Part shown: positions 29,802-38,211 of the stretch, piece after piece
How the letters are laid out: every line of letters starts with the position of its first letter
How positions within the stretch are numbered: the stretch's first letter is position 1
The notes under the pieces: generated by a model
The model's database searches: none
The model's input: the letters and a program-made list of their open reading frames with translations, nothing else
What the model was told of the DNA's origin: nothing
Made by a program: the position numbers and the translations under genes
NCBI GenBank assembly: GCA_003246035.1
Contig: QKBP01000009.1
Coordinates: forward strand, 1-64,000
Origin: Desulfuromonadaceae bacterium
GTDB taxonomy: Bacteria; Desulfobacterota; Desulfuromonadia; Desulfuromonadales; SZUA-401
Direction: 5' to 3'
DNA: 64,000 nt

Positions 29802-31226
29802 TCAGAAAAAGAAAAAGCTCAAACGCGAGCGTCCGTTGTCGTGGCGATAGCGGATCAACCCTTTCAGGATACCAAAATTGATCTTATCGCCTTCGCGACG
29901 ATAATCAAAGAGCGGAAATAGCTCCCTGGCGACATCGTCCCCACGGCGCTCCTGCCAGTACAGATTCCAGAGCACACTGACCGCGGAATTTCCGTAGCTG
30001 TCCCAGCGCCGGGCATAAAGGCGCCAGAGCGGTTCCCAGTTCCTCTCAAGCGCAGGAGTCTCCGGGAAAATCGGATCGAGCAGAGAGAGAAACCGCAACT
30101 CTCTCACCTCGCCGTGGCGGATAAAGGAGAACAACGGCCAGAAGGCGCTGTGTTGACGCAGCACCGTGTCGGTAGCTGGGTCTGTTTCAACACTGTGCCC
30201 GTAGAGAAAGAAGAGGACCCGATGACGACGGCGATGGTAATCGGCCGCGTCCGATTCCTCGAATTTGTAGATCGGCCAGAGTACCCAGCGCTTATGGTTG
30301 TTCCGGAACCTCTCGTCGGAATAAAACGGCAGGAAACGGTTGGCCTGTTTCCCCTCCCCTCGACTAACACGCACCAGCGGCCAGGGGAGATCCCACTCAC
30401 GGTAGCCATCACGCGAGTCCTCGCGGTAGGCGAAGAACGGCCACAGTACGGTATGCTCCACAAGCTGCGGCTCGTTACGATACAGATAGAACGGGAAATA
30501 GGCCCTGCGCGCGGGCACATAGCGCCCTTCACGGTATTCGTCACGGAGCACGCAGAACGGCCAGAGCACGAATCGTTCACGATAGGCCTGGTCACGGCGA
30601 CCATGACCGTAAAGCGGCCAGACGCCCCAACCGGTCTCGTTGTCCGGGCCTTTTTTCCAGGAGACAATCGGCCACAGCAGGTTATGCGTTATGGTCTCTT
30701 CGGGACGCGTCGTGCGGCTGTAAAGGGGGAAAAGCGCAAAATCGATGGTCCGTCGTCCGAAACGATTTTCCAGGTGCCCGCCCACCGGGAAAAGCGCCAA
30801 CTCGTTACCTCGGCGATCCGATTGACGGTAAAAAACCAACGGGAAGAGCATGAAGGAGCTCTCGTCGGGGGCCGAGGTGTTGTGGATCAGGCCGAACGTG
30901 CGCGAGGTCGTGGTGTCGCTCTCGTGAATGCGCTGATACACGGGGAAGAGAAACTCGGTCAGCGAGGCATCCCTTCGCCTATCGCTGGCTCGGTACCATA
31001 ACGGGCGCAGGGCGAACTCATGCTCCGTCTCCTTGACCTCATCCTTGATCAACGGTCCGAAAAGATGCAGGCTGCGGTAATCCACCTCGGGGGAACTGCG
31101 ATAATCGACCAGGGGCCAGAGAGAAAAAATGCGCCCTGGCGAGCCCCCGTCAGCCAGGGCTTGAGACGGCGCCATCAGCGGTATGACGAGTAGCAGAGCC
31201 GTGAAAAAAAAAGGAACGCTTCGCAT
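29802..31226 (-). CDS. Exported aromatic-repeat protein of the Mla operon, outer-membrane candidate
   Basis: I do not recognise this 474-residue protein as a named family. It has a Sec signal peptide (about 1-25, ending QALA). The rest is built from about 22 copies of a nine-residue motif, roughly x-L-W/F-P-L/I/F-Y/F-x-Y/F-R, spaced 17-25 residues apart, for example SLWPLVDYR, MLFPLVFYR, ALFPLYSR, VLWPFFAYR and ELFPLFDYR. The spacers are charged and Arg-rich. The chain ends RLSFFFF; a terminal Phe on an amphipathic strand is the usual Bam signal of outer-membrane barrels. It sits between a one-helix peptide and mlaE. A barrel or solenoid linking the transporter to the outer membrane is inference. 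Confidence 0.72.
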   Translation of the reverse strand: MRSVPFFFTALLLVIPLMAPSQALADGGSPGRIFSLWPLVDYRSSPEVDYRSLHLFGPLIKDEVKETEHEFALRPLWYRASDRRRDASLTEFLFPVYQRIHESDTTTSRTFGLIHNTSAPDESSFMLFPLVFYRQSDRRGNELALFPVGGHLENRFGRRTIDFALFPLYSRTTRPEETITHNLLWPIVSWKKGPDNETGWGVWPLYGHGRRDQAYRERFVLWPFCVLRDEYREGRYVPARRAYFPFYLYRNEPQLVEHTVLWPFFAYREDSRDGYREWDLPWPLVRVSRGEGKQANRFLPFYSDERFRNNHKRWVLWPIYKFEESDAADYHRRRHRVLFFLYGHSVETDPATDTVLRQHSAFWPLFSFIRHGEVRELRFLSLLDPIFPETPALERNWEPLWRLYARRWDSYGNSAVSVLWNLYWQERRGDDVARELFPLFDYRREGDKINFGILKGLIRYRHDNGRSRLSFFFF

Positions 31227-31231
31227 CGCCC

Positions 31232-31366
31232 CTAGCTCTCTTCAGGCTTGCTGTTCTTCTCCTTCGACGTGGACGAGCCTCCCCTGCGAGCCAGGAACAG
31301 GCAACCGTAGATGATCCCGAACACGACCAGGATAAAGAGGACATCCCCGAACGACACGTTACTCAT
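31232..31366 (-). CDS. Single-helix 44-residue membrane peptide
   Basis: A short gene starting at ATG 31366 behind a clear GGAGG site; it overlaps the end of the TPR gene by 8 bp and ends 5 bp before the repeat-protein gene. The product has a short N-terminus, one hydrophobic helix (about residues 7-24, FGDVLFILVVFGIIYGCLF) and a basic, then charged tail (ARRGG...KEKNSKPEES), predicting the tail in the cytoplasm. The compact spacing and good ribosome site argue it is real. A small accessory subunit of the transporter is possible. Confidence 0.62.
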   Translation of the reverse strand: MSNVSFGDVLFILVVFGIIYGCLFLARRGGSSTSKEKNSKPEES

Positions 31367-32318
31367 CGCTGCCTCCGTCGATGATGCGCTCACGCCCTTC
31401 GAGCGCCAACTGATATCCCGGATCGAGTTCCAGGGCCTCCTCGAATGCGACCAGCGCTCCGGGGGCATCCCCGAGTCGCTCCCGGCACACACCGATCATG
31501 TAGGGGACCTGTACGCACTGGAAATAATCGACCAGGCGTCCCTGCTCGGCGATCGGTTCGAGCAGTCCGAGTGCTTCGGCGTAGTCACCCTGTCCCGCTT
31601 CAATCAGTGCGAGCCCGACCGTCTCCATCTCGTCGAGCAAGGCGACCGGTGGCTGGTGATCCAGAGTTGCGATCCGTTCCTTGAGCTGCACGGCCAGCAC
31701 CGTCTGTCCGGAATCTAACAACTCGATTGCCGTCAGCCAGTTTCTACGGGCGCCTGGGAAATCTCCCAGCAAAAAGTCGAGCTCTGCCAGCAGGTTAAAG
31801 ACCGACACGTCGTGCATGCCGAGCTTGAGCGCCCGGGTGAGGAAACCGTGTGCGGCCAGCAGGTGCTTGCGGGCCCGGGCAAACTCGGCAACCTCATGGA
31901 GCATTTCAAAGCAGGTCTGCCCGAGCAGGAAGGAAAGACCGACATTCCCGGGATCGAGCAAACTCAGAATTTTGAGCAGGTTGATCTTTCTCTGCAGGTA
32001 CGCTGCAGAGACGTCACGGGCGTCAAGCATGACCGCGTGGGAGCCGATATCGGCGATATAATGCGGATACGCATCGCGCAGCAACTCGGCGTACTGGCGA
32101 TTGTTGTCACAATCGGGGAAACGCCGGAGATAATCATAGACCCCCTCGCCGATCGCAGCGACCGAGGGTTCACCCTCGTCAAGGTGGCGGGGGTAGACGG
32201 GAAGAGGCACCTGGGGGAGCGGGACTTCCTGCTGTTCGGGTCCGACCGTCACCGAGGCCGAGGGTGACGGCGTCCAGAATGCAAACTCTTCGTAATTTTC
32301 GACAATTGGATCACTCAT
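31359..32318 (-). CDS. TPR-containing protein, first gene of the Mla operon
   Basis: A 319-residue protein without signal peptide. After a Pro-rich N-terminus (about 10-50) it is all helical, with TPR-like pairs at about 120-230 (LSFLLGQTCFEM, FLTRALKLGMHDVSVFNLLAELDFLLGDFPGARRNW) and a clear TPR at 255-305 (YMIGVCRERLGDAPGALVAFEEALELDPGYQLAL). It leads an operon TPR, one-helix peptide, repeat protein, mlaE, mlaF, mlaD. A cytoplasmic scaffold for the transporter is conceivable but unproven. AGGGA precedes the ATG. Confidence 0.8.
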   Translation of the reverse strand: MSDPIVENYEEFAFWTPSPSASVTVGPEQQEVPLPQVPLPVYPRHLDEGEPSVAAIGEGVYDYLRRFPDCDNNRQYAELLRDAYPHYIADIGSHAVMLDARDVSAAYLQRKINLLKILSLLDPGNVGLSFLLGQTCFEMLHEVAEFARARKHLLAAHGFLTRALKLGMHDVSVFNLLAELDFLLGDFPGARRNWLTAIELLDSGQTVLAVQLKERIATLDHQPPVALLDEMETVGLALIEAGQGDYAEALGLLEPIAEQGRLVDYFQCVQVPYMIGVCRERLGDAPGALVAFEEALELDPGYQLALEGRERIIDGGSDE

Positions 32319-32334
32319 GACGATTCCCTGCGGC

Positions 32335-32364
32335 ATTATGAAGGAGCGCTGCGGAAGCTGTCAA
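32335..32364 (-). promoter_or_regulatory. Promoter of the Mla operon
   Basis: On the minus strand TTGACA (32364-32359) and CATAAT (32340-32335) are spaced by 18 bp. The expected start point falls only about 8-12 nt before the first ATG, so the 5' leader would be very short. Confidence 0.6.
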
Positions 32365-32378
32365 CACGCAGGACATAA

Positions 32379-32406
32379 AGAAAAAGGTGGAGTCGAAACT
32401 CCACCT
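32379..32406 (-). terminator. Terminator after tRNA-Gln
   Basis: A 9 bp stem AGGTGGAGT with loop CGAA and its complement, followed on the minus strand by a T-rich run. It separates the gltX-tRNA-Gln transcript from the Mla operon. Confidence 0.85.
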
Positions 32407-32460
32407 CGGTGCCCCCCCTCGGGAGAGCGGTATCTCGATACGGCAAACGCCGTTGAATTC

Positions 32461-32535
32461 TGGCTGGGGCGCGAGGATTCGAACCTCGGAATGTTGGAGT
32501 CAGAGTCCAATGCCTTACCGCTTGGCGACGCCCCA
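32461..32535 (-). tRNA. tRNA-Gln(CTG)
   Basis: A 75 nt cloverleaf with encoded CCA. The acceptor stem is TGGGGCG pairing with CGCCCCA; the anticodon stem TTGGA/TCCAA carries loop CTCTGAC, giving anticodon CTG (reads CAG). The T arm is CGAGGTTCGAATCCTCG. It lies 42 bp downstream of gltX on the same strand with no promoter visible between, so it is probably processed from the gltX message. Confidence 0.95.
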
Positions 32536-32577
32536 ATGTCTAGAGAAGCTGTCTTTTAGCAGACCTTTGCAGGCGGG

Positions 32578-33987
32578 TCAAGGGTTTAATGCCACCAGAT
32601 GCCGGACCGCGGCTTCGAGGCGACGCAGGGTCTCTTCGCGCCCGAGAACGGCCATCACCTCGTACAGGCTCGGGCTTTGGGTGACCCCCGTCAGGGCAAC
32701 CCGGACACTCGGACCGACCTTCCCCATCTTCAAATCGAGCTCTTCGAGCGTCGTCTGGAACGCCGCCTCGATCGACGCTGCGTCAAAACCGACGAGCGCA
32801 CGCAGGTTGCGGACCAGACACTCGAGTACGGGGCGCTTGTCTTCTGTCAGGAACTTGGCCTCCGCCTCGGGGTCGTAGACCACCTCCTGCAGGTAGTACA
32901 TGCGGGCACCCTCGGCAAGCTCCTTCACGGTCCGTCCGCGCTCCTGCAGCGTGGCGACGGCGGCGGACAGGTCAGGGCCTCGGGACGTGTCGATCCCGTC
33001 CTGGTCGAGGAACTCCTTGACCAGCCCTGCCAGGCGCTGCGGATCGCCGTTCTTGATGTAATGGGCATTGAGCCAAAGGAGCTTGTCGGGGTTGAAGACC
33101 CCCGCCGAGCGCCCGACATTCTCGAGGGAGAATTTCTCGATCAGATCCGCCATCGAGAAGATCTCCTCGTCCCCGAACGACCAGCCGAGACGCACCAGGT
33201 AGTTGACCATCGCCTCGGGGAGGTAGCCCATCTCGCGGTACGCCATCACCGACGTCGCGCCGTGACGCTTGGAGAGGCGGGACTTGTCCGCACCGAGAAT
33301 CATCGGCACGTGGGCAAACTCGGGGACCGGGTAACCGAGAGCTTCGTAGAGTTGGATCTGGCGCGGCGTATTGTTGATATGGTCATCACCGCGGACCACC
33401 AGGTTGATCTCCATGGTGGCGTCGTCGATCACGACTACGAAGTTGTAGGTCGGGGTGCCGTCCGTGCGCTGGATGATCAGGTCATCAAGTTCCTGGTTCT
33501 GGAAGGCGATGCGCCCCTTGATGCGGTCGACGAAGGCCGTTTCGCCCTCCTGGGGGGCCTTGAAACGAATGACGTAAGGGCTCCCCTCAGGGTGGTCGGT
33601 GCGCTCGCGGCAGGTCCCGTCGTACTTCGGCTTGAGGCCCGCCTTCATCGCCTGATCGCGTTTTTGCTCGAGTTCTTCGGGCGAGCAGGTGCAGCGATAG
33701 GCCTTGCCGGCGGCGAGCAGTTCGTCGACCTTGGCGCGATAGAGATCGAAGCGTTGCGACTGGTAAAAGGGCCCCTCGTCACAGTGCAGTCCCAGCCAGT
33801 CCATCGCCTGCAGGATCGCGTCGACCGACTCCTGGGTAGAGCGGACCACGTCGGTATCCTCGATGCGCAGGACAAACGTACCGCCCTGCTTGCGGGCCAG
33901 CAGATAATTAAAGAGTGCGGTGCGGGCACCGCCGATATGGAGATACCCGGTGGGACTGGGGGCGAAACGGACTCTAAGCTTGGACAT
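32578..33987 (-). CDS. gltX: Glutamyl-tRNA synthetase
   Basis: A class I synthetase that charges tRNA with glutamate. The 469-residue product shows the HIGH-type motif [14 protein letters not shown] at the N-terminus and the KMSKS-type LSKRHG near 245, plus a four-cysteine/His-poor insertion region with CTCSPEE. The C-terminal helical anticodon-binding domain is complete. Whether it also charges tRNA-Gln (the non-discriminating type used with GatCAB) is not decidable here, but tRNA-Gln is the very next gene. Confidence 0.96.
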   Translation of the reverse strand: MSKLRVRFAPSPTGYLHIGGARTALFNYLLARKQGGTFVLRIEDTDVVRSTQESVDAILQAMDWLGLHCDEGPFYQSQRFDLYRAKVDELLAAGKAYRCTCSPEELEQKRDQAMKAGLKPKYDGTCRERTDHPEGSPYVIRFKAPQEGETAFVDRIKGRIAFQNQELDDLIIQRTDGTPTYNFVVVIDDATMEINLVVRGDDHINNTPRQIQLYEALGYPVPEFAHVPMILGADKSRLSKRHGATSVMAYREMGYLPEAMVNYLVRLGWSFGDEEIFSMADLIEKFSLENVGRSAGVFNPDKLLWLNAHYIKNGDPQRLAGLVKEFLDQDGIDTSRGPDLSAAVATLQERGRTVKELAEGARMYYLQEVVYDPEAEAKFLTEDKRPVLECLVRNLRALVGFDAASIEAAFQTTLEELDLKMGKVGPSVRVALTGVTQSPSLYEVMAVLGREETLRRLEAAVRHLVALNP

Positions 33988-34033
33988 CCTCTACTCCTGG
34001 GACCGGTCAGGCGACGGTCATGGTAAAGCGCTG

Positions 34034-34062
34034 TTTATAATCCAGCTGTCGGGGAATGGCAA
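34034..34062 (-). promoter_or_regulatory. Promoter of gltX
   Basis: On the minus strand TTGCCA (34062-34057) and TATAAA (34039-34034) are spaced by 17 bp, 46 bp before the gltX start codon. Confidence 0.65.
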
Positions 34063-34076
34063 GCCCTGAGAGTCGG

Positions 34077-34877
34077 CTAGTGGATGACGAGACCGGCGTA
34101 ACCGACAACATCTGCATAATTACCGGTCTGCTCACCGGAGTTGCCGTACCGGACCAGGTCGGCCGAAGAGGCCCCGAGGTGGCAGGCGGCAAACAGCATG
34201 GCCACCACCGGGAGGACACCACACATCGAGATCCGGTGCTCCCGGACGGTCCGGAACAGCCCCTCGGGGTCGAGCCGCTCGACACACGCCAGAGCCAGCC
34301 GGTCCTTCCGGTCGGCGGATTCGGCGGACTCGAAATGGGTCATGTCGCTACTGGCAACGATCAGCACGGGCGTCTCCGCGTCACGTACGGCATGGGCGAG
34401 CGCCGCGCCGAGTGACTGAAGCGCCTCCAAGGTAGTCCCTCCGATCGCTATCGGCACCAGCGCGGCCCTGGGATTGGCCACCTGAATGAAGGGGACCTGG
34501 ACTTCCAGGGAGTGCTCACGCTGGTGCGCGCGAGAGTCGACGGCAAGTTGAGGGCACAGATCGAGGAGACGCCCCGCGACCTGCTGATTGATCGACACAG
34601 GCCCGAGGGGAGATTCCCACCCCTCACCCTGCCAGAGGGCCAGGGGGGCACCCAGCCCGTAGTGGTTCGGGCCGAGCACGACCACCGTGTCAGGGACAAG
34701 GACATGGGCAAAGGTCTCTCCGGCGATCCCCCCCGAGTACACGTAGCCGGCATGAGGGGAGACGATCCCGATGGCCGACTGCTTATCGCGCTCCGGCATG
34801 TAAGACAACACGTCTTGCCGGAGCCGAAGGGGGTCGTCAGGGTAAAACTGTCCTGCAACGGCTGAGGGACGAAGCAT
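34077..34877 (-). CDS. amrB: AmmeMemoRadiSam system protein B (MEMO family)
   Basis: A 266-residue MEMO-family protein related to metal-dependent extradiol dioxygenases; MEMO can bind metal ions and belongs to a three-part AMMECR1-MEMO-radical SAM grouping of unknown function. Landmarks are MLRPSAVAGQFYPDDP at the start, SPHAGYVYSGG (about 44-54), LGPNHYGLG, EHSLEVQVPF and SSDMTHFES. ATG at 34877 follows GAGGAGG. The AMMECR1 and radical SAM partners are not in the window, which is unusual for this system. Confidence 0.9.
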   Translation of the reverse strand: MLRPSAVAGQFYPDDPLRLRQDVLSYMPERDKQSAIGIVSPHAGYVYSGGIAGETFAHVLVPDTVVVLGPNHYGLGAPLALWQGEGWESPLGPVSINQQVAGRLLDLCPQLAVDSRAHQREHSLEVQVPFIQVANPRAALVPIAIGGTTLEALQSLGAALAHAVRDAETPVLIVASSDMTHFESAESADRKDRLALACVERLDPEGLFRTVREHRISMCGVLPVVAMLFAACHLGASSADLVRYGNSGEQTGNYADVVGYAGLVIH

Positions 34878-34893
34878 AGCTGCCTCCTCGGGG

Positions 34894-35715
34894 CTAGAGG
34901 AACAGGCGGACAAACAGGCGCAGACCGATGAGGATCAGGAGCGCGGCAAAAACCTGGGAGAGACGCTTGTGATTCAGGTGGTTGGCGGCTCTGACCCCGA
35001 TGCGGGCGAAGCCGATGCTCATCGGAGCGATGACCAGCGTCGCCGCGAAATTGACGAAACCGACCTGATAGCTTGGAAGATCGTCGTGGCCGATGCCGTG
35101 GTACGCATAGGAAAGCATACCGATAAACGAGGCGACGACAATCATGGCACTCGAATTGCCGACCGCATAGTGGATCGGCAGTCGCAACAGCAGCAGCATG
35201 AGAGGAACGGCGATGACCCCGCCGCCGACCCCGAAAAAAGAGGAGAACGCGCCGCTCGCGAAACCGACTGTCCACAGCGAGACCAGGCGAGGAGAAGGAT
35301 CGTGATCTTCAGGGAGGTGTGGGTGAAAGATCAGCAACTTCAGGCCGATAAGGATCTGCATCAGGCCGAACAGGGCCTTGAGCAGGTCTCCGGAAATAGC
35401 CACCGCCGCCGCGGAACCTGCCAGGGCGCCGAGGACCGAGCCGGCGGCGAGGGGGATGACCTCGTGCCACTCCACGTTGCCACGTTTGCGGTGCCCGAAG
35501 GTACTGCTGATCGCAGTCGGGAAGATGATCGCCAGGCTCGTTCCGAAGGCGATGTGGGTCACATGCTGAACGGGGAACCCGACCAGCGGCATCGCCCACA
35601 GAAACAACGGCACCAGGATCACGCCCCCACCGATCCCGAGCAAGCCGGCCAGGAACCCGGCGAGAGCCCCCAGGGCAAGAAACATCAACAGGATTTCGAG
35701 GGTCAACGATTCCAT
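34894..35715 (-). CDS. TauE/SafE family sulfite exporter-like permease
   Basis: A 273-residue membrane protein with about eight hydrophobic segments and the duplicated family motif: GLLGIGGGVILVPLFL in the first half and GVGGGVIAVPLMLLLL in the second. Family members export sulfite or organosulfonates, but the substrate here is unknown. I place the start at ATG 35715; the open frame runs further upstream only through the tRNA-Cys gene. That ATG lies 10 bp past a terminator and has no ribosome site, so the true start may be the in-frame ATG ten codons later. Confidence 0.85.
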   Translation of the reverse strand: MESLTLEILLMFLALGALAGFLAGLLGIGGGVILVPLFLWAMPLVGFPVQHVTHIAFGTSLAIIFPTAISSTFGHRKRGNVEWHEVIPLAAGSVLGALAGSAAAVAISGDLLKALFGLMQILIGLKLLIFHPHLPEDHDPSPRLVSLWTVGFASGAFSSFFGVGGGVIAVPLMLLLLRLPIHYAVGNSSAMIVVASFIGMLSYAYHGIGHDDLPSYQVGFVNFAATLVIAPMSIGFARIGVRAANHLNHKRLSQVFAALLILIGLRLFVRLFL

Positions 35716-35724
35716 GGGCAAGAA

Positions 35725-35753
35725 ATAAAAAAGCCAGCCGGAATGGCTGGCTT
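35725..35753 (-). terminator. Terminator after tRNA-Cys
   Basis: A 9 bp stem (AAGCCAGCC with its complement), loop of five, followed on the minus strand by six T. It lies between the tRNA-Cys 3' end and the TauE start codon. Confidence 0.88.
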
Positions 35754-35762
35754 GATTTTGAA

Positions 35763-35836
<74 letters not shown>

Positions 35837-35869
35837 ACGACAGCATCTGTCAGCCGTCAAAGCTCGGTA

Positions 35870-35899
35870 TAGTTATCAGATCGCACCCTGCGGTGTCAA
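35870..35899 (-). promoter_or_regulatory. Promoter of tRNA-Cys
   Basis: On the minus strand a perfect TTGACA (35899-35894) and TAACTA (35875-35870) are spaced by 18 bp, 33 bp before the tRNA. Confidence 0.6.
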
Positions 35900-36242
35900 G
35901 GGAAAAGCCCGAGCCTTCGATCCCCCGTTGACACCCGGCCGTGTGGACGGGCGACGCATATACGTCTAACGCCGCCGGAGCTAGAATCTCCCTGAGCTTT
36001 CAGGTGCAACCTGAAGAGATCGCATGGATGTCCGGCAAGACCCTCACGCGGCCCCCAAACACATCCTGTGGCGGGGCTTGACAAGGCGATAAAAAGCTAT
36101 ATCAATGAACACTGTTGCCACGCCTCCGGGCACGGCCGACCTGTAATGCAACTGTCAATGTCATCCCGATGACTCCCCGCACGCCACCTGACTACGCTTC
36201 GCAATCACCTGTCTTTCGCTTCTCACGAGAGGAGGTTTACGC
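35900..36242. other. Gap before the DUF3553 gene
   Basis: This is most of a 406 bp stretch without a protein gene. It holds a perfect 7 bp stem with a GCA loop (TTCAGGT...ACCTGAA, about 35999-36015), a TTGACA at 36078-36083 followed 16 bp later by TATCAA (candidate promoter for the DUF3553 gene, about 135 bp leader), and otherwise nothing I can name. The short minus-strand frame at 35896-36084 has no family features. Confidence 0.45.
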
Positions 36243-36473
36243 ATGGATTTTTGCAAAGGTGACCGGGTAAGACTGCTGGGGCGCCCCGAATGGGGGCCCG
36301 GCAAAGTTCTGAGAGACTCGCACAACGGCAAGGTGCACGTCAGCTTCGAGTACGCCGGGGAAAAACTGCTGCTGCTGCAGTACGCCAAGATCTTCAAGGT
36401 CAGCGCACCGGTATCTCCCCTGCGTACGGGCTGCCAGGCCTCCGGCCCGACCAGGGTCGCCTCGCTCAATTAA
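36243..36473 (+). CDS. DUF3553 domain protein
   Basis: A 76-residue protein of a family without known function; the DUF3553 fold is also found at the C-terminus of some UvrD-like helicases. The core DFCKGDRVRLLGRPEWGPGKVL and KVHVSFEYAGEKLLLLQYAKIFKV forms an SH3-like small beta-barrel pattern. A disordered Ser/Pro/Gly tail follows (about 55-76). GAGAGGAGG precedes the ATG by eight bases. The gene converges on the thiamine-binding protein gene with a 4 bp overlap. Confidence 0.85.
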   Translation: MDFCKGDRVRLLGRPEWGPGKVLRDSHNGKVHVSFEYAGEKLLLLQYAKIFKVSAPVSPLRTGCQASGPTRVASLN

Positions 36474-36778
36474 CCGTTAGCCAGCTTCTCCTCAACCGAC
36501 CGAACCTTCCCCTCGAGGGTATGGAGTTGACCGTCCCGACGGTCATCGATCTTGATCAGGGTCGATACCCGTTGCGCCCCCTGGCTGAACGGGTGTGCCT
36601 GCATCTCGGCCAGTACCGGCCAGATGCTCTCCATCGGCCCTTCGAGAATCGTCCCCATAGGGGTCAGTTCGACCTTCAGACCGGAGCTGCGTGCGATCTT
36701 AACGCACCCCGCGACGTACCTAGATACACTCAACGTTCCCGTCCCCAGCGGGGTCACACTGATTTCCACCACGGCCAT
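36470..36778 (-). CDS. MTH1187-family thiamine-binding protein
   Basis: A 102-residue ferredoxin-like protein of the MTH1187/YkoF group; structural members bind thiamine or form tetramers that bind small molecules. The N-terminal strand MAVVEISVTPLGTGTLSVSRYVAGC and the LTPMGTILEGP segment are typical. The ATG at 36778 is two codons into the open frame and has GGGGAG six bases upstream. It follows the sugar dehydrogenase gene by 2 bp. Confidence 0.87.
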   Translation of the reverse strand: MAVVEISVTPLGTGTLSVSRYVAGCVKIARSSGLKVELTPMGTILEGPMESIWPVLAEMQAHPFSQGAQRVSTLIKIDDRRDGQLHTLEGKVRSVEEKLANG

Positions 36779-36780
36779 CG

Positions 36781-38166
36781 TCAACTCCCCTTGGGCTGTT
36801 TGAATTCGATTCGATAGATACAGTCGGCGCGATCGTCACTAACGTACAGCGCTCCGGACGGTCCGGCTGCGAGGGCCACGGGCCGCCCCCAGGCCTGACC
36901 GCCGTCAAGCCAGCCGGTGACGAGGTCACGAGGCGGCCCGGTTGGTCGGCCTTCAGCAAAGGGGATCGACACCAGCTTGTACCCGGTCGGTTCGCTGCGA
37001 TTCCAGGAACCATGGAAAGCGACCAGCAAAGATTCCCGAACGTCCCCGGGCGCCGCCAGTGGAGCACCGAAAAGGATTCCGAGAGGGGCCGAGTGGGCCT
37101 GCATCGACACGGCCGGATTCTGCGTCGCCTCGCAGCGCGCCGCCGACCCGAACTCCGGGTCGGGAACCCGGTCTCCATAACAGTAAGGCCAACCGTAGTC
37201 GCCCCCCTGGCGGATCAGGTTGACCTCCTCCGCGGGGAGATCGTCCCCGAGCATGTCGCGACCGTTGTCACTCCCCCACAAATCGCCCGTTACGGGATGA
37301 AATGCCAGCCCCACCGTATTGCGCAGACCGTCGGCAAAGGGTGCGCCCTGCCCCCCTTCCGGGGAGTAGACGCGCACCGATGCCCGGCGTGGGTCTTTTT
37401 CGATACAGGCGTTGCAGGATGAACCGGCGGAAAGGTAAATATTCCCCTGGGCGTCCAGGGCGAGTGAACGGGTCCAGTGCCCTCCCCTTCCGGGCAGATC
37501 GGAACTGATCACTTTGACCTCGGGGACAGCTCTGCGTGCCGCTCCCGAAAGCCGATACAGGGTCGACTCACCCGCCACCAGCAGGTCGTCCCCGTCGAAG
37601 ACCAGGCCGTGGGGGTTGTCGAGCCCTGAGGCGATCAGCTGAACGCGCTCGGCATAACCGTCACGGTCTTCGTCAAGTAAGCTGACGACCTCACCTGAAC
37701 GCGGTTTGCTGGCGAACAGGACCCCGGTGGGACTGAAGGCGAGCCAGCGGACGCCTTTCAGCCCATTGCGGAAAACAGCAATTTTCGTCCCGGCAGGAGC
37801 GTAGAGAGAGCGGGGAGAGGAGAAGACGCTGGAGCGGTAGGTTGACGGCGGAAGTTGGAGCTCGATGCGTCGGAGCGACATACCCTGAGTGAAGGCGCTG
37901 TCAGAGGACTCCGCCTCGCTACGAGGCCAGACGAGCATGCTTCCGAACCAGACCAGAGCAAAGGAGGCCAGGGTCACGACCAGGGCATGCGCCATGCTGC
38001 GCTGGCGGACCAGAATGACCACCCCGACCAGCAGCGCGGCCAGTGGAAGAAACCATGCGGCGTGCAAAGCGGGCGGCATAAAGCGCAGGAGTACGAATCC
38101 ACCCGTACCGACCAGAACACACAGCAGGGCACCGAGATAGACGATGAGCTGGACATAGACCGACAT
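36781..38166 (-). CDS. Membrane-anchored PQQ-type sugar/sorbosone dehydrogenase
   Basis: A 461-residue protein. The first 90 residues hold three hydrophobic helices; the rest is a six-bladed beta-propeller of the soluble glucose/L-sorbosone dehydrogenase family, expected in the periplasm. Propeller landmarks are GLDNPHGLVFDGDDLLVAG, GGHWTRSLALDAQGNIYLSAGSSCNACIEKDPRRA, GLRNTVGLAFHPVTGDLWGSDNGRD and SWNRSEPTGYKL. Real PQQ use is not proven, and no PQQ biosynthesis gene is nearby. GGAGG precedes the ATG. Confidence 0.87.
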   Translation of the reverse strand: MSVYVQLIVYLGALLCVLVGTGGFVLLRFMPPALHAAWFLPLAALLVGVVILVRQRSMAHALVVTLASFALVWFGSMLVWPRSEAESSDSAFTQGMSLRRIELQLPPSTYRSSVFSSPRSLYAPAGTKIAVFRNGLKGVRWLAFSPTGVLFASKPRSGEVVSLLDEDRDGYAERVQLIASGLDNPHGLVFDGDDLLVAGESTLYRLSGAARRAVPEVKVISSDLPGRGGHWTRSLALDAQGNIYLSAGSSCNACIEKDPRRASVRVYSPEGGQGAPFADGLRNTVGLAFHPVTGDLWGSDNGRDMLGDDLPAEEVNLIRQGGDYGWPYCYGDRVPDPEFGSAARCEATQNPAVSMQAHSAPLGILFGAPLAAPGDVRESLLVAFHGSWNRSEPTGYKLVSIPFAEGRPTGPPRDLVTGWLDGGQAWGRPVALAAGPSGALYVSDDRADCIYRIEFKQPKGS

Positions 38167-38211
38167 GGACCACCTCCAACCCCTAGTATGCCAGAGAGTC
38201 GGTGCCCGAGA

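Noticed and set aside
35896..36084. 62-codon minus-strand frame in the gap before the DUF3553 gene
   Set aside because: No ribosome site, no family features, and it crosses the tRNA-Cys promoter.
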